In this document: piece by piece, positions 7,962 through 16,515 of the stretch
Layout: every line of letters begins with the position of its first letter
Numbering within the stretch: position 1 is the stretch's first letter
From: Candidatus Eisenbacteria bacterium
Lineage (GTDB): Bacteria > Eisenbacteria > RBG-16-71-46 > SZUA-252
DNA: 62,878 nucleotides
Assembly (NCBI GenBank): GCA_005893305.1
Contig: VBOZ01000015.1
Coordinates: 1 to 62,878 of the forward strand
Reading direction: 5' to 3'
The notes under the pieces: generated by a model
What the model was told of the DNA's origin: nothing
Database searches by the model: none
Seen by the model: the letters and a program-made list of their open reading frames with translations, nothing else
Made by a program: the position numbers and the translations under genes

Positions 7962-8990
7962 TCACCTCCTGGATAGGGTTCCTGCTTCCGGCTTCAAATC
8001 CCGTGTCAAAAGCTCGCGCATCGCGGTCTTCGCGCTCTTCCCTTCGTAGAGGATCGCGTGGACCTGCTCCACGATGGGAAGCTCGACGCCGTGGCGGCGG
8101 GCAAGGTTGACGGCCGCCTCCGCGGTGCCCACGCCTTCCACGACCATCGGCGAGGACGCGAGCGCTTCCTTCAACGTCGCCCCGCGGCCGATGGCCTCTC
8201 CGAGCCGGCGGTTTCGGCTGTGCCGGCTCGTCGCGGTGGCGATCAGGTCGCCCATTCCGGCGAGACCCGCGAAGGTCTCCCGCCTCGCGCCCAGGACCTC
8301 GCCCAGCCTCGATATCTCGGCGAGACCTCGCGTCATGAGCGCTGCCCGGGTGGAGTCGCCGAAGCCGAGTCCGTCGGCGATTCCGGACGCGATCGCGATG
8401 ACGTTCTTGAGCGCGACCCCGATCTCGACCCCGATCACGTCGTCGTTCGTGTAGATGCGAAGCCAGTCGGTGGAAAAGGTTTCCTGAGCATTCGCTGCGA
8501 GCGGCGCGCTCTCGGACGCGGCCACGATGAGGGTAGGCACGCGGCGCGCGACCTCCTCGGCATGGCTCGGCCCCGCGAGCACGACCACGCGCTCGCCCAG
8601 TCCCTTGGGAAGCGTCTCCGCCAAGACCTCGCTCATCCGGCGGAGCGTCTTCGTCTCGAGTCCCTTGGTCGCCACCGTCACCCATTTCACGCCCTTGAGC
8701 GACTTCTCCGCCTCGGCCGCGAGCCTCGTCGCGGTCGCGCGGAGCGCGTGGGAAGGGGTCACGAAGAGCAGGACGTCCGCGTCGGCCGCCGCGTCGGGAA
8801 GAGTGGACGTGATCTCGATCGCGTCGGGGATTCGCACATCCGGGAGGAAGCGGTCGTTCGACCGCGTGCGGCGCATCTGTTCGGCGAGATCCGCCTCGAA
8901 CACCCAGAGCCGGACCGCGTGGCCGCGGCTCTCGAGCACGATCGAGAGCGCGGTTCCCCATCCTCCGCCTCCGATCACACCGATCTTCAC
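7962..8990 (-). CDS. gpsA: Glycerol-3-phosphate dehydrogenase [NAD(P)+]
   Basis: 342 residues. The NAD(P) site GVIGGGGWGTALS is at the N-terminus; VLAGPSHAEEV and the catalytic-lysine helix VALKNVIAIASGIADGLG follow. It reduces dihydroxyacetone phosphate to sn-glycerol 3-phosphate for phospholipids. GTG 8990 overlaps the plsY TGA (GTGA), placing substrate producer and consumer in one operon. Confidence 0.96.
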   Translation of the reverse strand: MKIGVIGGGGWGTALSIVLESRGHAVRLWVFEADLAEQMRRTRSNDRFLPDVRIPDAIEITSTLPDAAADADVLLFVTPSHALRATATRLAAEAEKSLKGVKWVTVATKGLETKTLRRMSEVLAETLPKGLGERVVVLAGPSHAEEVARRVPTLIVAASESAPLAANAQETFSTDWLRIYTNDDVIGVEIGVALKNVIAIASGIADGLGFGDSTRAALMTRGLAEISRLGEVLGARRETFAGLAGMGDLIATATSRHSRNRRLGEAIGRGATLKEALASSPMVVEGVGTAEAAVNLARRHGVELPIVEQVHAILYEGKSAKTAMRELLTRDLKPEAGTLSRR

Positions 8991-9658
8991 TGGCGGCGCT
9001 CCGAGGCCGCGCCCAAAATGGGCGGCTCGGTTCCCTTCAGCAATCGGCGGATGTTGGGGAGATGCCGGACGATGATGAGAAGGGCGATCACCGCGGAGAC
9101 CGTGATGAGGATCCCGCGCTGTGGATCCCTCGCGGTCTGCCAAGCGACGAGGAACGGATAGGAGATCGCGGCGCCGATCGACCCGACCGAGACGCGCCGG
9201 GAGATCGCCACGAGGATGATCCAGAGGCCAAAGGCGAGAAGCGTGGGCCGGGGCAGGATGCCGAGGAAAACACCGAGGCTCGTCGCCACTCCGCGGCCGC
9301 CTTTGAAGCCGAGCCATGGAGAGAAGACGTGCCCAAGGATTGCGGCGATGCCGGCCGCGAGCGTTGGAGCCAGCAGGTCGGCCGGGGAGCCGCCGGCCGC
9401 AGTCCCGCTCGTCAGCCCGCCGGCCGCGATCCCGCTCGCGAGGCGCGGAACCATCGACGCCGCGAACCCCTTAAGGGCATCGAGAAGGAAGACGAGGGCC
9501 CCCCACCGCGCACCGAGGACCCGAAACGCGTTGGTGGCGCCGATGTTCTTGCTGCCGGCGGTCCTGAGGTCGACGCCCCGGGCGCGTCCGATCAGGAGGC
9601 CCGATGGAATCCCGCCGAGCAGGAAGCCGACCAGCACGGAGGCGATTAGGAGCGGAAT
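8987..9658 (-). CDS. plsY: Acyl-phosphate:glycerol-3-phosphate acyltransferase PlsY
   Basis: Polytopic membrane enzyme that makes lysophosphatidate from acyl phosphate. The three active-site loops are present: GSKNIGATNAFRVLG, the DALKG loop, and GHVFSPWLGFKGGRGVAT. If translation began at the first canonical codon (GTG 9637) the first membrane helix would be clipped. An ATT at 9658 sits six bases after GGAGGA and restores PLLIASVLVGFLLGGIPSG, which aligns with normal PlsY N-termini, so I place the start there (223 residues). Uncertainty is confined to the start. Confidence 0.93.
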   Translation of the reverse strand: MPLLIASVLVGFLLGGIPSGLLIGRARGVDLRTAGSKNIGATNAFRVLGARWGALVFLLDALKGFAASMVPRLASGIAAGGLTSGTAAGGSPADLLAPTLAAGIAAILGHVFSPWLGFKGGRGVATSLGVFLGILPRPTLLAFGLWIILVAISRRVSVGSIGAAISYPFLVAWQTARDPQRGILITVSAVIALLIIVRHLPNIRRLLKGTEPPILGAASERRQ

Positions 9659-9691
9659 GGTCTGTCCTCCGGTAACGAGCGATCTAAGCGG

Positions 9692-11005
9692 CTAGTGGCT
9701 TGCCTTCCACTCGAGCACGATCGGCGTGCCCTGGAAGCCGAATCGCTCGCGCAACTCTCGCTCCAGGTAACTTACATAATTCTTCTGACGATATCGAGGA
9801 TTGTTAACGAAAAGGGAGAATGTCGGGGGGCGGCTCCCGGTCTGGGCCGCGTAGTAGAGCTTCAGGTGGCGGCCGCTGGGAGTGGCCGGCGGGGTCACGC
9901 GACCGAGGATCTCGTGAACGGCCCGATTGAGCTCCGCGGTCGGGATCGAGCGCGCGTATTCCTCGTAGACCTCGGTGCACGCCGGTAGGACCCGAGGGAC
10001 GCCCTTCCCGGATTCGGCGGAGACGTAGAGGCGCGGCACGAAGCCAAGGAACGGATACTGACGGGGGAACTCCTCGTCGATCAGCTGGCGGACCCCGACC
10101 GGATCGTCGACCAGGTCCCACTTGTTGAAGACCACGACGATTCCCTTCCCCTGGTCCTCGGCGAGCGCCGCGAGGTGCGCGTCCTGGCGCGACGGCTCGC
10201 GGGAGACGTCGATCACGAGGATGACGAGGTCGGCCCGGGAGATCGCGCGAAGCGCGCGCGTGACGCTGTAGTACTCGACCGGGTCGGTGACCTTTCGGTC
10301 CCGCCTGAGGCCGGCCGTGTCTACGAGAACGTAGGTCCTCCCGCCGCGCTCGAAGGTCGTGTCGACGGCGTCGCGGGTGGTCCCGGCCACGGAGTCGACG
10401 ACCATCCGCTCCTTCCCCAGCAGCCGATTCACGAGCGACGATTTCCCGACGTTGGGCCGGCCCACGACCGCGATCCGGATCGCGCCCTCGACTTCAGGCG
10501 TCTCCTCGGGCTCGGGAAGGCACCCGATGACCTCGTCGAGCAGCTCCCCCGAGCCCCGGCCGTGAAGCGCGGAGACCGGGATCGGATCGCCGATGCCGAG
10601 GGAGTAGAAGTCGGCCAGATCCTCCTCGCGCGCCGCCGAGTCGGCCTTGTTGGCGATGACCAGCATCGGCCGCCCTCGCCTGCGGACCCGATCGGCCACC
10701 TCGCGGTCGAGCGGCATGATCCCCTGCGTCGCGTCCACCACGAGGAGCGCCACGTCGGCCTCCTCGAGCGCCTGGGCCGTCTGGCTCAGGACCTGGCGCT
10801 GGATCGGATGCGGGCTCCCGGGATCGATCCCGCCCGTGTCGACGAGGAGGAAATGCCGCCCGCTCCACTCGGCTTCCGCGTAATGCCGGTCGCGCGTGAG
10901 CCCCGATAGCTCATCCACGATGGCCCGGCGCTGTCCGAGGAGCCGGTTGAATAACGTCGACTTCCCCACGTTGGGACGGCCGACGATGGCGACGATGGGG
11001 AGCAC
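9692..11005 (-). CDS. der: Ribosome-associated GTPase Der (EngA)
   Basis: 437 residues. Tandem GTPase domains, each with a P-loop (GRPNVGKST at about 9-17; GRPNVGKSS near 184), DTGG/DTAG switch II motifs and NKAD/NKWD specificity motifs, then a C-terminal KH-like domain ending in basic residues. Der acts in 50S subunit assembly. The GTG start at 11005 lacks a strong Shine-Dalgarno; the gene lies 9 bases after the upstream radical-SAM gene. Confidence 0.97.
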   Translation of the reverse strand: MLPIVAIVGRPNVGKSTLFNRLLGQRRAIVDELSGLTRDRHYAEAEWSGRHFLLVDTGGIDPGSPHPIQRQVLSQTAQALEEADVALLVVDATQGIMPLDREVADRVRRRGRPMLVIANKADSAAREEDLADFYSLGIGDPIPVSALHGRGSGELLDEVIGCLPEPEETPEVEGAIRIAVVGRPNVGKSSLVNRLLGKERMVVDSVAGTTRDAVDTTFERGGRTYVLVDTAGLRRDRKVTDPVEYYSVTRALRAISRADLVILVIDVSREPSRQDAHLAALAEDQGKGIVVVFNKWDLVDDPVGVRQLIDEEFPRQYPFLGFVPRLYVSAESGKGVPRVLPACTEVYEEYARSIPTAELNRAVHEILGRVTPPATPSGRHLKLYYAAQTGSRPPTFSLFVNNPRYRQKNYVSYLERELRERFGFQGTPIVLEWKASH

Positions 11006-11014
11006 GGGCGTGTC

Positions 11015-12298
11015 CTAGGGGCCGACCGGCGAATCGAACCCGATTTGAACCGGGACGCCGAGTCTCTGCTCCAGGTCGCCGCGGGTTCGATCGTCGAGAA
11101 AGATCTCGCGCTCCTTGAGACAGTTGGGAGGAAGGAGCACGCGGTCGGCGGGACCGTGCGCGACGAGCGCCCGCTCGATGTCCGCGCCGACGAGAAGCCC
11201 GCTCACCGTGACCGAATCGCCGAAATAATCATTCGTCACGACGCAGATGGAGGCGTCAACGCTGCCGGGAGGGCGATCGGATAGAAGCCGCTCGAGGGTC
11301 GGCGCCGCGCTGGTCCCGGTGACGACGGCGACCCGCTCCCGGGATCCGTTCCTTGCCCGGATCTCATCCCTGCCGTCCATCCACTGGTCGATCGTCGCCC
11401 GAAGCATCCCGATTCCGTTCTCGAGCTGCGGGAACCCCTCGTAGGCCCGCGCCGAGGGCACCGGCTCGCCGGCGAGAACGTACATCTCGTCCGCCGCGAA
11501 GACGACCCGGCTCCTCGAGCGTTTCCGGAACGTGGCCTGGTGTTGATGGACGATCTCGAGGGACGCGCGCGCGTCCTCGGACGTGAACGGTCGAAGGTCG
11601 GGAAGCCGGGCGCGATGCTTGGTGAGCCCGACAGGCACGACCGCGATCGTCTTCACCCGCGGATGGCGCTCCCCCAGCTCCGCGATCGATTGGGTGAGAA
11701 CCGCGCCGTCGTTGATCCCCGGGCAAACGACGAGCTGGGTGTGGAGATCGATGCCGGCCGCTGCGAGCCGGTCGATCTGCTTTAGGATTTGACCCGATTT
11801 GGGATTCTTCATCAGGCGGATCCGTACGTCGGGATCCGTCGCGTGCACCGAGACGTAGAGGGGCGAGAGACGCTCGTCCAGGATTCGCTGGAAGTCCGCC
11901 TCGGACAGGTTGGTGAGCGTTATGAAATTCCCGTGGACGAACGAGAAGACGTAATCGTCGTCCTTGATGAGGAGCTCGCGCCGGACGCCCTTCGGGTGCT
12001 GGTAGACGAAGCAGAACACACAATTGTTGTGGCAGCGCTTCGGCTGGCGCGCCTCGAACTCGGCGCCGAAGGAGACGCCGTACTCCCGCTCCCCCGCGAC
12101 CTGCCGCTCCACGCCGTCCTTGCCCAGGATCCGGAGCAGGAGGCGCTCTTCGGAGATCTGGGCGCCGAAATCGATCTCGTCGTTCAGGGCGACCCCGTTG
12201 ATCTCCAATATCCGCTCACCGGCCCGAAGCCCGAGCCGCGCGGCCAAGCCGCCGGACTCGATTTTTGCGATGGTGAATGGGTCGCTAAGGCCGATCAC
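11015..12298 (-). CDS. PDZ/radical SAM/DUF512 protein
   Basis: 427 residues. An N-terminal PDZ-like segment (PFTIAKIESGGLAARLGLRAG) is followed by the cluster motif CHNNCVFCF, i.e. CX3CX2C, the radical-SAM [4Fe-4S] site in this family, and a C-terminal DUF512 domain (LVVCPGINDG, then VVFAADEMY). DUF512 proteins are conserved beside der/engA in many phyla, as here, but their reaction is unknown. GTG 12298 is preferred: GGGAG lies nine bases upstream and the open frame beyond it enters tRNA-Gly. Confidence 0.9.
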   Translation of the reverse strand: MIGLSDPFTIAKIESGGLAARLGLRAGERILEINGVALNDEIDFGAQISEERLLLRILGKDGVERQVAGEREYGVSFGAEFEARQPKRCHNNCVFCFVYQHPKGVRRELLIKDDDYVFSFVHGNFITLTNLSEADFQRILDERLSPLYVSVHATDPDVRIRLMKNPKSGQILKQIDRLAAAGIDLHTQLVVCPGINDGAVLTQSIAELGERHPRVKTIAVVPVGLTKHRARLPDLRPFTSEDARASLEIVHQHQATFRKRSRSRVVFAADEMYVLAGEPVPSARAYEGFPQLENGIGMLRATIDQWMDGRDEIRARNGSRERVAVVTGTSAAPTLERLLSDRPPGSVDASICVVTNDYFGDSVTVSGLLVGADIERALVAHGPADRVLLPPNCLKEREIFLDDRTRGDLEQRLGVPVQIGFDSPVGP

Positions 12299-12385
12299 GG
12301 AATCAACTCCCGGTTCGAGGGACGAGCGTCGAAGTCGTGGGATCAAGGCATGAGTGAGGCAAGGGAGGCAGACAAGCGTGGATAC

Positions 12386-12460
<75 letters not shown>

Positions 12461-12508
12461 TCCCGATGCAACTCCCAGACCGAGCGTAGGGGGAACGGGG
12501 TGCCGTGG

Positions 12509-13429
12509 TCAAGAATCAATTCGGCTCGCGATCGTCCGGGCCACATCCGGGAACTGCTCGGGCGATTCCAGATCGAGCCAAACCACGTCTTCCACCTTCC
12601 GGAACCACGTTTCCTGCCGTTTGGAGAGTTGTCGGGTCCGGAGCGCGATCGTCTCCACCGCCGACTCGAGCGAGCTCTCTCCCCGCAGGTGCGCGAGGAG
12701 CTCCCGGTAGCCCAGGGTCTGGACCCCGGGCGCGTCGGCGGGCAGCCCCGCCGCGAGAAGCGCGCGCGCTTGATCCAGAAATCCGTCGCGGAGCTGATCC
12801 TGGATGCGCGACGCGATCCGGAGCGCGAGGATCGGGCGCGGCCATCGGATCCCGAACCTGATCGCCGGAAGCGGGGCCCGGCGGCGCTCGCGCCGGAGCG
12901 CCGTGATCGGCTTCCCGGTCAGCTCATGCACCTCGAGCGCGCGGATGACGCGAACGGCGTCCGCTCCCAGGATCTTGGAATGCGCCTCCGGATCCACCCG
13001 CTCGAGCTCGGCCCGGAGCGCCGGCAGACCCTCGCGCGACAGCCTTTCTTGGAGTCTGGCGCGGATGCCTTCGTCCCTCCCGGGCCCCTCGAACAGCCCG
13101 TCGAGGAGCGCGCGCAGGTAGAGCCCCGATCCGCCGACGACCAAGGCGGTCCCGCCGCGCGTCAGAATTCCATCAATGGCCACACGTGCCTCGCGCGCGT
13201 AGCGTCCGGCGCTGTACGACTCGCCCGGCGGCAGGAACGACGCGAGGTGATGCGGAGCCACGGCGCGGTCCCGCTCGCTCGGCGCCGCGGTGCCGATCTC
13301 GAGCCCTTGGTAGATCTGGCGTGAATCGGCCCCCACGATCTCCGCTCGTATCCTGCGGGCGACCTGGAGCGCGATCTCGCTCTTCCCTGCGGCGGTGGGA
13401 CCGAGGACGACGACGGGGCGGCGGGGCAC
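12509..13429 (-). CDS. miaA: tRNA dimethylallyltransferase
   Basis: 306 residues. P-loop GPTAAGKS, the substrate motif DSRQIYQGLEIGTA, VGGSGLYLRALLDG, and the C-terminal RTRQLSKRQETWFR. MiaA adds dimethylallyl to A37 of tRNAs that read UNN codons. GTG 13429 gives a standard N-terminus (MPRRPVVVLGP) and lies just after the mutL stop; TTG 13450 inside mutL is an alternative. The mutL-miaA order is common in bacteria. Confidence 0.95.
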   Translation of the reverse strand: MPRRPVVVLGPTAAGKSEIALQVARRIRAEIVGADSRQIYQGLEIGTAAPSERDRAVAPHHLASFLPPGESYSAGRYAREARVAIDGILTRGGTALVVGGSGLYLRALLDGLFEGPGRDEGIRARLQERLSREGLPALRAELERVDPEAHSKILGADAVRVIRALEVHELTGKPITALRRERRRAPLPAIRFGIRWPRPILALRIASRIQDQLRDGFLDQARALLAAGLPADAPGVQTLGYRELLAHLRGESSLESAVETIALRTRQLSKRQETWFRKVEDVVWLDLESPEQFPDVARTIASRIDS

Positions 13430-13436
13430 GGCCCGC

Positions 13437-15233
13437 TCAGCGCCGGCCAAAGCGCCGGTCCAGCTCCTCCATCGCGACGCGCACGTAGGTGGGGCGCCCG
13501 TGCGGATCGCCGTGCGGAAGGCTCGTGGCGAAGAGGCGGTCGAAGAGGGCGCGCCGCTCCTCGGGATTCAGCGCCTGCCCGGAGCGAACGGCGGCGTGGC
13601 AAGCGTAGGTCTTCGCGATCCGTTCCTCGGGCGGCTCCGAGGCGTCGACGTCCGCGTGTCCGTCATCCCCGCATAGGAGGCGCTTCAGGGCCTCGATCGC
13701 GATGTCCTCGGGGAGCGAAGCAGGAACTCCCCGGATCGCGACCTGGCGGTCCCCGAAGAGGGAGATGTCGTACCCGATCCGCCGCGCGTGGGGCTCGAGC
13801 ATGAGGAGCGTGTCCAGCTCCTGTGCCGAGACCTCGAGGACGCGCGGGAAGAGGAGGCTCTGGCTCACGCCGGCTTCTCCGAAGAGGTGGATGCGCGCCT
13901 CCTCGTAGAGAATCCGCTCGTGCGCCGCGTGCTGATCGACGATGACGAGGCCGCCGCGGATCGGCGCCAGCAGGTAGCGGTCGTGGAGCTGCCAGATCGG
14001 GATCTCCGGCTCGGCGAGGCTCTCGCGGACGTCGCCGACCTCAACCTCCCGCGCCGTGTCCGATCCAGTTCCTTCCTCGGGTGGAGCGTAGAGCGTGCGC
14101 GCGGCCGCGATCCCGTCCCACAGAAGCTGGGAGGGCGTGAGCGTCCCCGCGCTCCCCGGCAAACCCGGCGCTGCGCCGGGGCCGCGGGTCGGAGTTCCCT
14201 CCTCCGGCGCCGCACCCTCCCCGCCGACGCCGAGGGCGACCGGGACGTAGCGCTTCATCGTCTGCTCCACGGCGCGTCGCGTCGCCTGGAAGAGCGCCGA
14301 CTCGTCCCGGAAGCGCACCTCCCGCTTCGTCGGGTGGACGTTCACGTCGACCTGCGCCGGATCGATCTCGATCAGGATGAGCGCGACCGGGTGGCGGTCC
14401 CCTGGGATCAGATTTCCGTAACCTTGGCGAAGGGCCGCGCCGATCGTGGGCGAGGAGAACACGCGACCGTTGACGGCGAACACCTGGTGCTCGCGGCTCG
14501 CGCGCGCCATCTCCGGCGGGCCCAGGATCCCCCGCAGGCGAATGCCGGCGGCCGCTCCCTCGAACGGGGCCGCGCCCTCGACCGCGCCGCGCCCGTAGAA
14601 CACCTGCCACCGCTCGAGAAGATCCTCGGTCGCTGGGAGATCGGTGTTTTCCCTGTCGTCCACCTTGAATCGCCAGTGGACCCGCGGGGTGACGAGAGCG
14701 TAGCTCCAGACCACTCTCGAGAGCACGCGGCTCTCGGACTCGCGGGAGCGAAGAAAGCGGAGGCGGGCCGGCGTGTTGAAGAAGAGATCCTCTACCACAA
14801 CCGTCGTGCCGACCGCGCGGCCGATCCCCGAGACCGAAATGACCGTGCCGCCCAGGACCTCGATCTGGCTCCCGGAGAGATCGTCCGCGGAGCGGGTCGA
14901 GAGCGTGAGGCGGGAGACCTCGGCGATCGACGCGAGCGCCTCCCCCCGGAAGCCCAGGGTCCGCATCGCGGCGAGGTCCTCCGCCCGTTCCAGCTTGCTC
15001 GTCGCGTGGCGCCGGACGGAGAGCAGGGCGTCCTCCCGCGACATGCCGTGGCCGTCGTCCTGGATCCGGATCGACCGCTCCGGACTCGACGCTGTTTGGA
15101 CAGCGATGAGCCGGCTCCCGGCGTCGAGGGCGTTCTCGATCAGCTCCTTGGCCACGGCGGCCGGCCGGTCGATTACCTCGCCGGCGCGGATCTTCGCAAC
15201 GACTTCATCGTCCAGGATTCGAATCGCGGCCAT
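13437..15233 (-). CDS. mutL: DNA mismatch repair protein MutL
   Basis: 598 residues. The GHKL ATPase is complete: ELIENALDAG, DDGHGM, TLGFRGEALASI and HPTKREVRF. After a Pro/Gly-rich linker (about residues 330-400) the dimerisation domain carries DQHAAHERILYEE, matching the endonuclease motif DQHA(X)2E(X)4E, so this MutL should nick DNA as in bacteria without MutH. The usual CPHGRP appears as DPHGRP, so one zinc-site Cys is missing. ATG 15233 begins the conserved IRILDDEVVAKIRAGEVI. Confidence 0.96.
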   Translation of the reverse strand: MAAIRILDDEVVAKIRAGEVIDRPAAVAKELIENALDAGSRLIAVQTASSPERSIRIQDDGHGMSREDALLSVRRHATSKLERAEDLAAMRTLGFRGEALASIAEVSRLTLSTRSADDLSGSQIEVLGGTVISVSGIGRAVGTTVVVEDLFFNTPARLRFLRSRESESRVLSRVVWSYALVTPRVHWRFKVDDRENTDLPATEDLLERWQVFYGRGAVEGAAPFEGAAAGIRLRGILGPPEMARASREHQVFAVNGRVFSSPTIGAALRQGYGNLIPGDRHPVALILIEIDPAQVDVNVHPTKREVRFRDESALFQATRRAVEQTMKRYVPVALGVGGEGAAPEEGTPTRGPGAAPGLPGSAGTLTPSQLLWDGIAAARTLYAPPEEGTGSDTAREVEVGDVRESLAEPEIPIWQLHDRYLLAPIRGGLVIVDQHAAHERILYEEARIHLFGEAGVSQSLLFPRVLEVSAQELDTLLMLEPHARRIGYDISLFGDRQVAIRGVPASLPEDIAIEALKRLLCGDDGHADVDASEPPEERIAKTYACHAAVRSGQALNPEERRALFDRLFATSLPHGDPHGRPTYVRVAMEELDRRFGRR

Positions 15234-15238
15234 GGTGC

Positions 15239-16456
15239 TCAGGGAAGACGAAGGATCGGGAGCTCGCGTGGGAAGCGTGAGAGGAACTCGGCGCCCTTCG
15301 GGCCGACCACGACATCCTCTTCGAGGGAGATGAGCCCGTGCTCTTCGAGGTGGATGCTCGGCTCGAGCGTGAAGACGTTGCCCACGCGCACGGGCTCGAA
15401 CGGCTCCCGTCCATACCGCTCCCAGCGCGGACCTAGGACGCCGCCGCCGTCGTGGACCGCTCGGCCGAGGTGATGCCCGAGGGCGTGCGGATACTCCGGA
15501 TATCCGCGGGACAGGAGCAGCTTCCGGGCCTTCTCGTCGACCTCCCACCCGAGCGCGCCGGGAATCAGGGACCGCGCCGCGAGGTCGATGGCATCGACGA
15601 TGGTCTGGTAGGCGCGTCGGACCGGCTCCGGCGCGGCGGAGCCGCCGGCGGGCGCCACGTACCAGAAACGCTGCAGGTCCGAGCAGTAACCGTTCAGGAT
15701 GATGCCGAAATCGACGTGGACGGCGCAGTTCAGGGTGACGGGCTCTTCGCTCGGGCCCACGTGGCCGATGGGCGATTTCGCGCCGACCGTCACCGTCGGG
15801 CAGTGGTGCTTGGGCCACGCGGTCCGGACGCCGCCGCGGGCCGCCTCGGCGTGAAATTCCCCCGCGATCTGGCGGGCCGTCTGACCGACGCGAATACGGT
15901 CGCGCACGCGGTCGAACATCAGCTCGGTTTCGTTCACGGCCAGGGTCACGAGCCCGCGCTCCTCCTCGAGCTTGACCCCGCGCAGAACGGAGAGCAGCGG
16001 CGCCGCGCTTACGATCCTCGAGGCGAAGGGCGTTCCGGCCAGGCTCTCCGCGAGATAGTCGCGCAATCCTGCCGTGATTCCGTCCGCGAGCGCGTCATCG
16101 ATCGAGAAGTTGATCCCGATGCGCGCCGGGTCCCTCTTCCGCAAGAGCTCGAGAAGCTGGGCGCGCGGACCTTCCCGGTACGTCACGACCTCGTCAAAGA
16201 GGCCGAGGCGGACCAGATCGGGCGCGTCGAATGTCGCCACCAGGGCCGCGGACCAATCGCGCGTGACCAGGAAGAACGTCGTCCACGTGAAGTCGAGATC
16301 GAAGAAAAAGCGAAGGATGGGGTCCGGCCGCTCGGCGGACTCGCGCACCACCACGAGCCACGCGTCGAGCCCGCTCGATTCGAGGAGCGACTGCGCCTGG
16401 GCCAGCTTCAGCGCGCCGATGCTGGGCGCTCGCGTCTCTACCGGGGCCGTTTCCAT
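15239..16456 (-). CDS. M24-family metallopeptidase (Xaa-Pro aminopeptidase-like)
   Basis: 405 residues. An N-terminal creatinase-like domain (residues 1-170) is followed by a pita-bread catalytic domain. Metal ligands are visible as the two Asp in VHVDFGIILNGYCSDLQRF, the His in HALGHHLG, and the Glu residues in FTLEPSI and LISLEEDVVV. The family cleaves X-Pro bonds in the cytosol. The gene ends six bases before the mutL ATG, so it probably leads the M24-mutL-miaA unit. Confidence 0.88.
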   Translation of the reverse strand: METAPVETRAPSIGALKLAQAQSLLESSGLDAWLVVVRESAERPDPILRFFFDLDFTWTTFFLVTRDWSAALVATFDAPDLVRLGLFDEVVTYREGPRAQLLELLRKRDPARIGINFSIDDALADGITAGLRDYLAESLAGTPFASRIVSAAPLLSVLRGVKLEEERGLVTLAVNETELMFDRVRDRIRVGQTARQIAGEFHAEAARGGVRTAWPKHHCPTVTVGAKSPIGHVGPSEEPVTLNCAVHVDFGIILNGYCSDLQRFWYVAPAGGSAAPEPVRRAYQTIVDAIDLAARSLIPGALGWEVDEKARKLLLSRGYPEYPHALGHHLGRAVHDGGGVLGPRWERYGREPFEPVRVGNVFTLEPSIHLEEHGLISLEEDVVVGPKGAEFLSRFPRELPILRLP

Positions 16457-16515
16457 GCGGATACGATAGCTCGAGCCGAGCCCGCGCGGCAAGTCATTGT
16501 CCGAGGGGAGGACTG

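Noticed and set aside
15234-15818. N-terminal extension of MutL by about 195 residues
   Set aside because: The extension is out of frame with, and antiparallel in content to, the M24 peptidase gene it overlaps, and MutL orthologues start at IRILDDEVVAKI.
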